Below are positions 1-7,250 of a stretch of DNA of 20,653 nt, one piece after another (the first letter of the stretch is position 1; the number at the start of each line of letters is the position of its first letter). The position numbers and the translations under genes are program-made. The notes beneath the pieces were generated by a model. The model saw only the letters and a list, made by a program, of their open reading frames with translations. It was not told the origin of the DNA and searched no databases. The DNA is from a virus, in IMG/VR virus record IMGVR_UViG_3300044971_003826, positions 1-20,653 of that record; one strand, written 5' to 3'.

Positions 1-1
1 T

Positions 2-2368
2 TCTGTAAATAAACTTTATAACTTCAAAAAGTTTATAGAACAATACAATAAACTTACTCCTGCTTCTCTTTCGCTTTTGAATCCATATATTGAACTATAC
101 AAGATATATGAAGATAATTCACAAAGACTTATACCTTTCAATAACTTTTTTCCCAAAGCAGCACTGGATGCCATCACAAACAGCAGATCAGATCGTGGCT
201 ATCAGGCAAACATACAAAGTATAAAAATAGCATCACAAGGAAAAGATACTGCAACTGATTTTATTTATACAGTTCAAATGAAGTTTATATTTGATTCAGT
301 TCAAACTTTGTTCAATGATAACTCAAAGTATATTGAACTATTCAATCCTCCAAAAAAATACAAGTTCAAAAGAGGTTCTGGCGAACAAAAATATTATCAA
401 ATAAAATTGAAGTTTGGGTGGAATGTAGATACGCAAGGTATACAATCTAATCTAAATCCGGTTTCTGTAAAAGACTTTGCAGATGCATCAAGTAGTGAAA
501 TATTTTTGAACTACATAAAACACACGATTGGCATAAATGAAGACGGTTCAGTATCTTTAAATGTTGAATATGTTGGTTCTCTTGAACTTGAAGCAAGAGA
601 TCCAAATAAGTTTTCTGTTCTAACTTCCGAAAATATAGATAAACTAAAAGAAATAGCAGAACAAATAAGCAATATAGAAGATTCAATAATAAAAAATGGC
701 CTAAAGGCAGTCCCAACCACTGATAAAGATAAAATAAATATAAAAATAATTAACGATCAAGAAAAAGAAGTTCAAAGACCGGAGAGGCAACAACTTGAAC
801 AACTTTATAATGAAAAGAAAAATCTTGAAGGTAATAATGAAAAAGAGTTCAGAGAAGGTATAATGAACAATATTTTATTGCAGTTTGAGACAAGTTTTGA
901 CGAAAATGGACAAGCAAAAACAGGCACTCTCGAAAAAAAACTACCAGTATTTATAATAAACGAACAGGTTCATTCTTCAAGAAAAAGTTTGTTTGAAGCA
1001 GGTGATATTGGTACTCTCGAGAGAAATTCAAAACTTCAACAACTAATAAAACTTGAAAATCAACAAGAAAACGCTTTCATTGGATATAGCCCACAAGGAG
1101 AACAAGATATAAAAAATTATTTAAATAAACTGGAATTTTCAGAGGACCCTGTTACTATAAAAGGCATGGGTGATAAAAAATACTATCGTATTCCATTTTT
1201 TACATTTCGTAATTTATTGAAATCGCTTGTTTCGCTACATGGGAAAGATAATGGTGAAAGTGACTTCATCATACTCGGAACAGAAATGTTTATAGCCAAG
1301 TTCAAAACAGGCGAACTAATAGATCCAAAAACACTGGTAGAGAATTCAGAATATAAAATTCTTATTGATAACGGCTTATCTCTTGGAAAAAACAACCAGG
1401 CTCTTATAGAAAACAAACTTGAAAAAATAAATATTTTAGATATACCAATAGCACTTTCAACTTTTAGATATTGGTTCAATAAAAATATAAGTTCTCAAAA
1501 CATAACAAATATGAGTTTGATGACATTTTTCAACCTTTGTATAAACGAACTTCTTGTATTGTGTGTAAATCCAGTAAATAGTGACTATGTTCCAAGACAG
1601 AATGTAACATTCAAAATGTCTATGGACAAAATAACAATAAATAAAAATAATAAGTTATTTGCAAAAATACAAGAGAATCAAAGCTATACCGAATCCATAC
1701 AATATGATAAAACATATACACTCCTTGAAGAACAAATAAAAACAAGTGAAGCAGTAAATAAAAATGTTGTTATTTTTTACACTGTTCCAAAACACAACAC
1801 AAGAATCAGCAATATCAAAAAAGATCTTGAAGATGGCATTCCTCATTTCTTTTATGGACAAAATAAAGGCATAGTAAATAAAATAACATTTAGAGAAGAA
1901 AATATACCATTTTTCAAAGAAGCAAACATTCAATCCCAAGTAGATAGAAAACCATGGCGACCGGGTATATTTCTTAGATCAAAATATAATGTAGTAATAG
2001 AAATGATGGGGACTGTAAACTTCCGTGTTGGAAGTATGGTTTATATTTCTCCTTCTTTTCCCGGAGTTATAAATACTGCTGAACCTATTGATTATGGTAT
2101 TGGTGGATATTTTGTTATTGTTTCAATCAATACAGAAATAGAAAGTGGAAAATATACAACAATACTTGAATGTAACTGGGTTGCTACTGGAACTGGGGAT
2201 TATACAGATCTAAGCCACCTACCTTTCAAAGTTGTAACACTACCAAGACCACTTGAACAACAAAGAATAGCGGAAGAACAGCAGAAACAACAGGTAGCTG
2301 GTCTTGTGGGCGAAGGTGGCGTCAGCATCGGCGGCCTCGGTGTCATACCTGCGCCGGGTTCTTCTTAA
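2..2368 (+). CDS. Large phage structural protein, probably baseplate or tail (5' partial)
   Basis: The reading frame is already open at the left edge of the window, and the sequence before the TTG at 77 reads as protein (including LTPASLSLLNPYIELYKIY), so the true start lies outside and 77 is an internal Leu codon. At least 788 residues are visible. The protein is soluble, with no signal peptide or membrane segment. It has a charged helical section around residues 210-290 and a beta-rich C-terminal third (NFRVGSMVYISPSFPGVI, GIGGYFVIVSI, TILECNWVATGTGDY) of the kind seen in large tail and baseplate proteins. It ends in a Gln-rich then Gly-rich tail whose DNA is clearly GC-richer than the rest of the gene. 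The virion role is inferred from size, beta-rich character and position beside another gene of similar style. I cannot name the exact family. An enzyme is less likely, since no catalytic motif is visible. Confidence 0.6.
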   Translation, partial: SVNKLYNFKKFIEQYNKLTPASLSLLNPYIELYKIYEDNSQRLIPFNNFFPKAALDAITNSRSDRGYQANIQSIKIASQGKDTATDFIYTVQMKFIFDSVQTLFNDNSKYIELFNPPKKYKFKRGSGEQKYYQIKLKFGWNVDTQGIQSNLNPVSVKDFADASSSEIFLNYIKHTIGINEDGSVSLNVEYVGSLELEARDPNKFSVLTSENIDKLKEIAEQISNIEDSIIKNGLKAVPTTDKDKINIKIINDQEKEVQRPERQQLEQLYNEKKNLEGNNEKEFREGIMNNILLQFETSFDENGQAKTGTLEKKLPVFIINEQVHSSRKSLFEAGDIGTLERNSKLQQLIKLENQQENAFIGYSPQGEQDIKNYLNKLEFSEDPVTIKGMGDKKYYRIPFFTFRNLLKSLVSLHGKDNGESDFIILGTEMFIAKFKTGELIDPKTLVENSEYKILIDNGLSLGKNNQALIENKLEKINILDIPIALSTFRYWFNKNISSQNITNMSLMTFFNLCINELLVLCVNPVNSDYVPRQNVTFKMSMDKITINKNNKLFAKIQENQSYTESIQYDKTYTLLEEQIKTSEAVNKNVVIFYTVPKHNTRISNIKKDLEDGIPHFFYGQNKGIVNKITFREENIPFFKEANIQSQVDRKPWRPGIFLRSKYNVVIEMMGTVNFRVGSMVYISPSFPGVINTAEPIDYGIGGYFVIVSINTEIESGKYTTILECNWVATGTGDYTDLSHLPFKVVTLPRPLEQQRIAEEQQKQQVAGLVGEGGVSIGGLGVIPAPGSS

Positions 2369-2401
2369 GAAAGCGCGACACGAAATAGGTGATTGACAAA
2401 C

Positions 2402-3676
2402 ATGAAATACAAAAACACTAACAACAAATATCTAAAAGAAATAAACAAAACAGCAGAAGAGACAAAATACTTTTCTGACGATCCGATCCATTCAATAATA
2501 CCTCAATCAAACAACAAGTCAAGTGCTCTGCCTATGTATTTGAATAGATTGAACTATGAAATACAGTTTGATCGTGTTTTGCCGATCATGTCGTTGAAAC
2601 CAGAAAACTTCAAAGATTTTTTATATTCAGATCAACTATATGGTAAAATAAATACAAATAATGATATTGTCAATATAAATGAACAAGAACTGAAGTCTTT
2701 ATCTGCAAAACAAACACTTAGTCTTGTTGCTCCTGCTGCTGATGCTTTCAATGAACTTTTCGTAAGGCACAAAAATCTGCTTGACAAGCAAGTTATAGAT
2801 AGTAAAAGCGTGTTTGCTGATATAGCCCCTCAAAAAGCATTTATATCACCTAATCTACAGCACAATGAGTATCTAAATTTTTATTTCAATAATTTTTATA
2901 ACTTTATAAACAGTAATGATCTAAATAAAAAAATAACTGATTTTCATAGTTTTATAAAGTATTTTATAGTGTTTTATAATACAAGAGAAAAAATAATAAA
3001 CAGAACTACTTTTATAAAAACTAAAACGTGCAGTCCTCTCGCTACTGGACTTGTTGTAGAGATAGCGGACCAAAAACACGGCGATGATAAAGAAGTTTAT
3101 ACAAAATATGTTCAAGACCCTTCTTTCCCAATATTTGATACTCTAACAAAACAATATGGGTTTGTTATGGACAAGCATTCTCCATGGAGGCTTATATTTG
3201 ATATTGCCGGTGCTAATGCACAACCTTATTTGCTTAGATACAATATATCAAGCACAGAAGAGTATTTCAATCAGTTTTATTATTACACTGACTATTTCAA
3301 CTATGAAAACTTAAAAATAAACTTACTAAACTTGTATAACTTTATTGTAAAAGAAAAACCAATATTTAAAGATATAAAAACAAAGTCAATAAATGGTAAA
3401 GTGTGTATAAGCAAAGTTCTTATAGAAAGAAACTTTATTGTATATGACGATCTGTTTCAAAACATAGCAGAAGAAGATATGTTGAAAATATATGCATACA
3501 CTATCTGTTGTGAAAATAACATGATCTCAACACAAACTCAGTTTGAAACACTGTTTGCTGAAATGATGACAATAAAAAGATATTTCAATGACTTTGAAGC
3601 ATTTGACTTTTTGAATAATAAAAGAAAAGAACTCAGCAACACCGGAACAAATACTTTCACAAAGTCTTTTTTCTGA
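2402..3676 (+). CDS. Putative virion structural protein of unknown family
   Basis: A 424-residue protein. I chose ATG 2402 over the in-frame TTG at 2393 because AGGTGA (2387-2392) sits 9 nt upstream. It is rich in Asn, Phe, Tyr and Lys, with many aromatic segments (for example NEYLNFYFNNFYNFI), and has no signal peptide, transmembrane helix or recognised catalytic motif. A conserved-looking core near residues 250-280 contains YGFVMDKHSPWRLIFDIAG. It follows the large structural gene by 33 nt and is probably co-transcribed with it, so a tail or baseplate role is inferred from context. I do not recognise the family. The gene ends 40 nt before the DNA polymerase, where function changes from virion to replication. 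Confidence 0.5.
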   Translation: MKYKNTNNKYLKEINKTAEETKYFSDDPIHSIIPQSNNKSSALPMYLNRLNYEIQFDRVLPIMSLKPENFKDFLYSDQLYGKINTNNDIVNINEQELKSLSAKQTLSLVAPAADAFNELFVRHKNLLDKQVIDSKSVFADIAPQKAFISPNLQHNEYLNFYFNNFYNFINSNDLNKKITDFHSFIKYFIVFYNTREKIINRTTFIKTKTCSPLATGLVVEIADQKHGDDKEVYTKYVQDPSFPIFDTLTKQYGFVMDKHSPWRLIFDIAGANAQPYLLRYNISSTEEYFNQFYYYTDYFNYENLKINLLNLYNFIVKEKPIFKDIKTKSINGKVCISKVLIERNFIVYDDLFQNIAEEDMLKIYAYTICCENNMISTQTQFETLFAEMMTIKRYFNDFEAFDFLNNKRKELSNTGTNTFTKSFF

Positions 3677-3678
3677 TC

Positions 3679-3707
3679 TTGACTTCTTCCACAGATCGCG
3701 ATAGGTT
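3679..3707 (+). promoter_or_regulatory. Weak candidate promoter before the DNA polymerase
   Basis: TTGACT (3679-3684) is followed at 17 nt by TAGGTT (3702-3707). The -35 is good and the -10 is poor. The gap is GC-richer than the flanking genes, like other promoter-bearing gaps here. The predicted start would lie almost at the ATG, which argues against it. Confidence 0.22.
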
Positions 3708-3716
3708 TGTGGCACT

Positions 3717-4901
3717 ATGACTTTTTTGACCCTTGATGATAAAGAAGAGTGTGTTGGTTACTACCATGATGGAAAGCTGGTATTTGGTGAACCGATACCA
3801 CAACATTTAGATAAAACTTGGAAGTATCACACTTATCTAAAAAATAAAAACATCAAATGTGCCAACATCTTTGTCGCCGGCAAAGAATACGATGAAGTAT
3901 GCCCAGAACATCTCCATGAAGAATGGAAAGCTCTAAACACAAAAGCAAAAGCATTTATTCGTAGTTTTATTGAATCAAAAGTTTCACTAAAACAAAACTG
4001 CTTTTTTGATCTTGTTCCGCAAAAGTTTTTGACAGATTATTGTGAAATAAAGTGTCAAATATCAAACTGGGTATTTGAAAACATCCCAGAACCACAAGAT
4101 TACCAGTTCAAACTGGAGCTTGAAATGTTGATCACTGAAATGCGAAAGCAAAAAATAAGTTTTGATGAAGAAGAAATAAAAAACAACTTACATGATATAA
4201 AAACAAAAGAGTTTTATCAAACTTACGGTCAAAAAGACAACTATATCAGTTATAACCAGTTTTCTTCAAAGACTGGCCGGCTAACAACAGAAGAAAATAG
4301 TTTTCCTATTCTAAATCTATCAAAAAATTTGAGATCATATATCAAAGCAGATAATGACTTTTTGTTAGATATTGATTATAACGCAGCGGAGGTGCGTGTA
4401 TTTCTCGCATTAGGCGGCGTAAAACAGCCCACAAGCGACATTCATGAGTGGAACATGGATAAGTTTGGGTATAGCACCAGAACGCTTGCTAAAAACGATT
4501 TTATCTCTTGGTTGTATGGCAAGAAAAACGATAGAGAAGCAGAGTTTCGTAAATATTATAACGCAGACAAAATAAAAAGCAAATATTGGGATGGTAATAG
4601 CGTTACAAATTATTATGGCAGAAACATACAGGCAGATGATTTCCATGCAATAAATTACATGGTTCAAAGCACAACAGCAGATATGGCGTTACGACAAGTA
4701 TTGAAGATAAATGAAATATTAAAAGGATATCAGTCAAAAATAAAAATGGTTATACATGACAATATTGTTATTGATATGAAAAAAGAAGAAAAACACCTAA
4801 TAAAAAGTATTGTTGATACTTACAATAATACAGACTTTGGTAAGTTCAAGTCTTCCATAAGAATAGGTAAAAATCTGGGAAATATGAGGAATATACTATG
4901 A
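3717..4901 (+). CDS. Compact family A DNA polymerase (polymerase domain only)
   Basis: A 394-residue protein with the ordered motifs of Pol I-type polymerases. The template/primer loop is SSKTGRLTTEENSFPILNLS (183-202). Motif A is DYNAAEVR, with metal-binding D220 and steric-gate E225. Motif B is RTLAKNDFISWLYG, with R255, K259, Y267 and G268. A helix NYMVQSTTADM (313-323) follows, and motif C is IHDN with H347 and D348. It should replicate the phage genome. It is far shorter than Pol I or T7 polymerase: the first 130 residues show no DEDD exonuclease motifs, so proofreading is absent or encoded elsewhere. Two differences stand out: the usual HDE of motif C reads HDN, and the residue equivalent to Pol I F762 is Ile. 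The start has only a weak ribosome site. Its end overlaps the next gene by 4 nt (ATGA), implying translational coupling. Confidence 0.85.
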   Translation: MTFLTLDDKEECVGYYHDGKLVFGEPIPQHLDKTWKYHTYLKNKNIKCANIFVAGKEYDEVCPEHLHEEWKALNTKAKAFIRSFIESKVSLKQNCFFDLVPQKFLTDYCEIKCQISNWVFENIPEPQDYQFKLELEMLITEMRKQKISFDEEEIKNNLHDIKTKEFYQTYGQKDNYISYNQFSSKTGRLTTEENSFPILNLSKNLRSYIKADNDFLLDIDYNAAEVRVFLALGGVKQPTSDIHEWNMDKFGYSTRTLAKNDFISWLYGKKNDREAEFRKYYNADKIKSKYWDGNSVTNYYGRNIQADDFHAINYMVQSTTADMALRQVLKINEILKGYQSKIKMVIHDNIVIDMKKEEKHLIKSIVDTYNNTDFGKFKSSIRIGKNLGNMRNIL

Positions 4902-5746
4902 TATCTGTTGTAGGTATTGGTGAGTTTTGTTCTAAGCTTGCCAATGGTTTGTCAAAATATAGCCAATATAATGTTTATGCAGTAGCAGATAGCAAACTAT
5001 CAACAAACTGTCTTGTAGTGAAGTCACTTGACAACGCAGAACAATATGAAAAGGAATATTCCGAGTTTGCTTGGAGTTCTCTTGTAAAAGACAGTAATAC
5101 TGAAATATCGGTAATAGTGGATGGATCGGAAGCAGTAAGTGGAGTTGTTCTTGCTCTTTTAGAAAAGTTTAGAGATAGAAAAATAAATGTTTATTATGTC
5201 AAGTCAGATCTTGAACTGATGGGAAACATAGAAAAACTACAACATAAAGTGTGTTTTGGTATACTACAAGAATATGCCCGTTCTGGTTTGTTTGAAAACT
5301 TTATTTTATTTGATAAAACAAAACTGGAAAATATGTTGAATAATGTCAGTATTTTAGAAATAGAAGAAGAAACAGCAACTCTTATGAATTCAACATTACA
5401 TTATGTAAATGTTTATAGTAACTTGAAGCCAATGATGTCAAACAATGTATCAATGAGTGATATAACAAGAATACAAACTATTGGACTATCAGAAATAGGC
5501 TCTCTTGATATCAACTGGTTTTATGATCTGGAAAATATAGAAGAAGTTATATATTATTTCGCTATAAACTCTGATACTCTCAAAAAAGAAAAAAAACTGC
5601 TACAAACAATAAAAAATCAAGTAAAGGAAAAACAAAAAGAAAACAACATAAAAGTCAGTTTTAGTATTTTTGAAACAAAATACAACCAAAACTTTGTATA
5701 TTGTGTAGGAAAAACAAAACATATCCAGCAGCAGCAGACGGCTTGA
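4898..5746 (+). CDS. Possible tubulin/FtsZ-fold protein with a degenerate nucleotide loop
   Basis: A 282-residue protein coupled to the polymerase by an ATGA overlap. The N-terminus reads as a Rossmann-like strand-loop-helix-strand: VVGIGEFCSKLANGL (4-18) then YNVYAVADSK (24-33), matching the start of FtsZ/tubulin folds. After a predicted strand (EISVIV, 69-74) comes DGSEAVSGVVLALLEKF (75-91), where FtsZ has its Gly-rich signature loop GGGTGTG followed by a helix. This continues into INVYYVKSDLELMGN and a helix ending EYARSGLFENFILFDKTKLE, resembling the FtsZ region that leads to IVIPND.LL. What is visible is this order of elements. The family call is inference, and the GTP loop is not canonical. 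The C-terminal part is Lys/Glu/Gln-rich and ends in a Gln run. It could instead be an unrelated NAD-binding-like protein. The stop codon lies inside the -35 box of the next promoter. Confidence 0.45.
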   Translation: MISVVGIGEFCSKLANGLSKYSQYNVYAVADSKLSTNCLVVKSLDNAEQYEKEYSEFAWSSLVKDSNTEISVIVDGSEAVSGVVLALLEKFRDRKINVYYVKSDLELMGNIEKLQHKVCFGILQEYARSGLFENFILFDKTKLENMLNNVSILEIEEETATLMNSTLHYVNVYSNLKPMMSNNVSMSDITRIQTIGLSEIGSLDINWFYDLENIEEVIYYFAINSDTLKKEKKLLQTIKNQVKEKQKENNIKVSFSIFETKYNQNFVYCVGKTKHIQQQQTA

Positions 5747-5771
5747 CAGGTGATCTGATCGGTGCTATGAT
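5743..5771 (+). promoter_or_regulatory. Strong sigma70-type promoter for the Arg/Ser-tail gene
   Basis: TTGACA (5743-5748), a 17-nt spacer and TATGAT (5766-5771) make a near-consensus promoter. The TGA stop of the upstream gene (5744-5746) lies within the -35. Transcription should begin near 5778, below the in-frame ATGs at 5767 and 5770, which fixes the real start of the next gene at 5827. Six-base arms TCGGTG (5759-5764) and CACCGA (5782-5787) flank the -10 and could form an operator or hairpin. Confidence 0.8.
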
Positions 5772-5826
5772 GCCTCACCATCACCGAACAACCGCTGGTT
5801 GCAGGTGCTCTAACAAAGGAAACAAA

Positions 5827-6231
5827 ATGTCAAAAGTAACAGTAAATCGTCGTGGTCCCGTAGGAAATGCTGGTCGCGTAACACTTTCTCATCTTCGTGC
5901 TGGTGAGACTTTCCGTTTTCCACGTTCAGCCCCAGGAACCGTATATCAACTACTGACTATCTCAAACCGTTCTGTTGACGAGGGATTTGAGGGAGTAGAT
6001 GCTTTTATGTTTGCTAATGTTGCTACCGGACAAGTCTATGTAGCAGAGGATAGCCGAACTGTTGTTCCAGTTGACTGTTCTCTAACTGTTCGTGAGCGTG
6101 TAAATGTTGAACCAACCCGCTCATCACGTTCAAGCCGTTCTTCATCTGCTCGCTCAACTCGTTCTTCAACTACTCGTTCAAGCCGTTCATCAACCACTGT
6201 TCGTGCTACAAAGCGTCGCTCACGTCGTTGA
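5827..6231 (+). CDS. Small beta-rich protein with an Arg/Ser-rich basic tail
   Basis: A 134-residue protein starting at ATG 5827 after the ribosome site AAAGGA. Residues 1-95 look like a compact beta domain (LSHLRAGETFRFP, GTVYQLLTIS, FANVATGQVYVAED, VVPVDCSLTV), a pattern common in uncharacterised small phage proteins. Residues 97-134 are almost entirely Arg, Ser and Thr (repeated RSS, RST and SSR units ending KRRSRR), giving a very high positive charge suited to binding nucleic acid. Codon use differs from its neighbours: many CGT Arg and GTT/GCT codons, as in highly expressed genes. It has its own near-consensus promoter and its own terminator, so it is a monocistronic unit and probably abundant. 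A nucleoid- or DNA-packaging-like role is inference; I cannot name the family. Confidence 0.75.
   Translation: MSKVTVNRRGPVGNAGRVTLSHLRAGETFRFPRSAPGTVYQLLTISNRSVDEGFEGVDAFMFANVATGQVYVAEDSRTVVPVDCSLTVRERVNVEPTRSSRSSRSSSARSTRSSTTRSSRSSTTVRATKRRSRR
6127..6188 (+). repeat. Imperfect internal repeats encoding the RS tail
   Basis: The 14-mer CGTTCAAGCCGTTC occurs at 6127-6140 and 6175-6188, 48 nt (16 codons) apart and in the same frame, within a longer low-complexity run of CGT, TCA and TCT codons. This suggests growth of the tail by in-frame duplication. Confidence 0.6.
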
Positions 6232-6250
6232 TAAAAAATACATAGGTATT

Positions 6251-6279
6251 GGGCCGAGAAATCGGCCCTTTACTTTTTT
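6251..6279 (+). terminator. Rho-independent terminator of the RS-tail gene
   Basis: A perfect 7-bp stem GGGCCGA/TCGGCCC closes a GAAA tetraloop and is followed by a T-rich run (6269-6279). It lies 19 nt after the stop codon. Confidence 0.88.
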
Positions 6280-6334
6280 ATGAGACAGTGATAAAGTAGA
6301 AACAGTCAATATTGAAAGTTATTAGATAATCTTA

Positions 6335-6408
6335 TTGACAACATGATTGGCTTTGTTTGTGCCAACATTTACGGTCTTCTCAACAATAAGTTGATGAGCC
6401 ACAAGGAG
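6335..6408 (+). promoter_or_regulatory. Structured leader of the ssDNA-binding protein gene
   Basis: TTGACA (6335-6340) resembles a -35 box, but no good -10 follows at 15-19 nt. Downstream are two small hairpins: TTGGC/GCCAA (6347-6365, 9-nt loop) and TCAAC/GTTGA (6380-6394). Next comes the ribosome site AAGGAG (6403-6408). A 22-codon open frame (6343-6411) runs through the leader and stops on the ribosome site, but has no ribosome site of its own. T4 gene 32 is translationally autoregulated through leader structure, so this leader may serve the same purpose; that is inference. Confidence 0.35.
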
Positions 6409-6416
6409 TAAGTAAA

Positions 6417-7154
6417 ATGGGTATTGATATTCGCGCTATGCAAAAAAAACTTGAAAAACTCAATAACAAGGGTAAGTCAAGTTCAGAGTCTGCTTTCTGG
6501 AAGCCAGATGATGGTATTCACGAAGTTCGTGTTCTACCAACACCAGATGGCGATCCATTCAAGGAGTTTTGGTTTCATTATAATGTTGGAAACCAAAGTG
6601 TAATGTGTCCAAAGCGTAACTTTGGAGAGGATTGTGCTGTTTGTGAGTTCGCCACAAAGTTGTTCAAGAGTGGTGAGCCAGATAGTGTTGCTGCAGCAAA
6701 AGAACTTTTTGTTCGTCAGCGTTTTCTATCTCCTATCCTTGTTCGTGGAAGTGAAAAGGATGGAGTAAAAGTTTGGTCCTACTCAAAGACTGTATATGAA
6801 GAACTACTAAAAACAGTTCTTGATCCAGACTTTGGAGATATTACAGATCCAGAAAATGGTTTTGATCTAAAAGTAGATAAGGGCAAGAAAAATGGTGCTC
6901 GTTATTCAACCATGACAGTAAAACCCAAGCCAAAGTCAACACAAATGTGCAAGGGTCTTGGTAGTCAAGAGTGCAAAGAACTACTTGATAGTGTTCCTGA
7001 TCTATCAGCTATCTTTACACGAATGTCTCCACAGGAAGTTCAAGCAGCACTTGATAAACATCTGGCAGAACCAGATGAAGCAAGTGTTGGTGTAGAAAAA
7101 GGTGGTGGCGTTGAAAATGCTGTTGACGCCGCTCTACGCGAACTTGATCTTTGA
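6417..7154 (+). CDS. gp32-like single-stranded DNA-binding protein
   Basis: A 245-residue protein that should coat single-stranded DNA during replication and recombination. The layout matches T4 gp32. A basic N-terminal segment of about 20 residues (MGIDIRAMQKKLEKLNNKGK) precedes a core beginning FWKPDDGIHEVRVLP. Within the core are a probable zinc site H54, C64, C73, C76 (H-x9-C-x8-C-x2-C; T4 gp32 uses one His and three Cys in similar order) and aromatic residues around FKEFWFHYNVG. The Asp/Glu-rich C-terminus (for example LAEPDEAS and ALRELDL) is as expected for the tail that recruits replication partners. A strong ribosome site AAGGAG precedes the ATG. It lies one gene upstream of the recombinase, its expected partner, but a terminator and a fresh promoter lie between them, so the two are expressed separately. 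Confidence 0.88.
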   Translation: MGIDIRAMQKKLEKLNNKGKSSSESAFWKPDDGIHEVRVLPTPDGDPFKEFWFHYNVGNQSVMCPKRNFGEDCAVCEFATKLFKSGEPDSVAAAKELFVRQRFLSPILVRGSEKDGVKVWSYSKTVYEELLKTVLDPDFGDITDPENGFDLKVDKGKKNGARYSTMTVKPKPKSTQMCKGLGSQECKELLDSVPDLSAIFTRMSPQEVQAALDKHLAEPDEASVGVEKGGGVENAVDAALRELDL

Positions 7155-7167
7155 TGCACAATAGAAG

Positions 7168-7196
7168 TTGACAAAGACGACCAAAGAGGGTAAAAT
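7168..7196 (+). promoter_or_regulatory. Strong promoter for uvsX, with its -10 in a terminator loop
   Basis: TTGACA (7168-7173), a 17-nt spacer and TAAAAT (7191-7196). The -10 box occupies the loop of the terminator hairpin at 7177-7208, and the predicted start near 7203 falls in its 3' arm, so the new transcript cannot form the hairpin. Confidence 0.82.
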
Positions 7197-7211
7197 CTCT
7201 TTGGTCGTTTT
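7177..7211 (+). terminator. Terminator of the ssDNA-binding gene overlapping the next promoter
   Basis: A perfect 12-bp inverted repeat ACGACCAAAGAG/CTCTTTGGTCGT (7177-7188 and 7197-7208) has an 8-nt loop and is followed by T residues. Pairing can extend into the flanking A and T bases. It ends the upstream transcript while hosting the promoter of the next gene. Confidence 0.85.
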
Positions 7212-7250
7212 CTATTTGCAGCATAACTATTTCAAGGAGAAAAAAGAAAT

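Noticed and set aside
77-79. TTG as the start of the first gene
   Set aside because: The same frame is open to base 2 and upstream codons read as plausible protein, so the gene is truncated by the window edge.
2393-2398. TTGACA as a possible -35 box, and TTG 2393 as a start codon
   Set aside because: No -10 follows at 15-19 nt, and ATG 2402 has a better placed ribosome site.
5701-5826. N-terminal extension of the RS-tail protein (MCRKNKTYPAAADG...)
   Set aside because: It would begin inside the preceding gene and span the promoter. Transcription should start near 5778 and AAAGGA points to ATG 5827.
6127-6188. Short tandem-like repeats as a CRISPR or non-coding satellite
   Set aside because: The repeats are in frame, imperfect and encode the Arg/Ser tail. 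There are no spacers.
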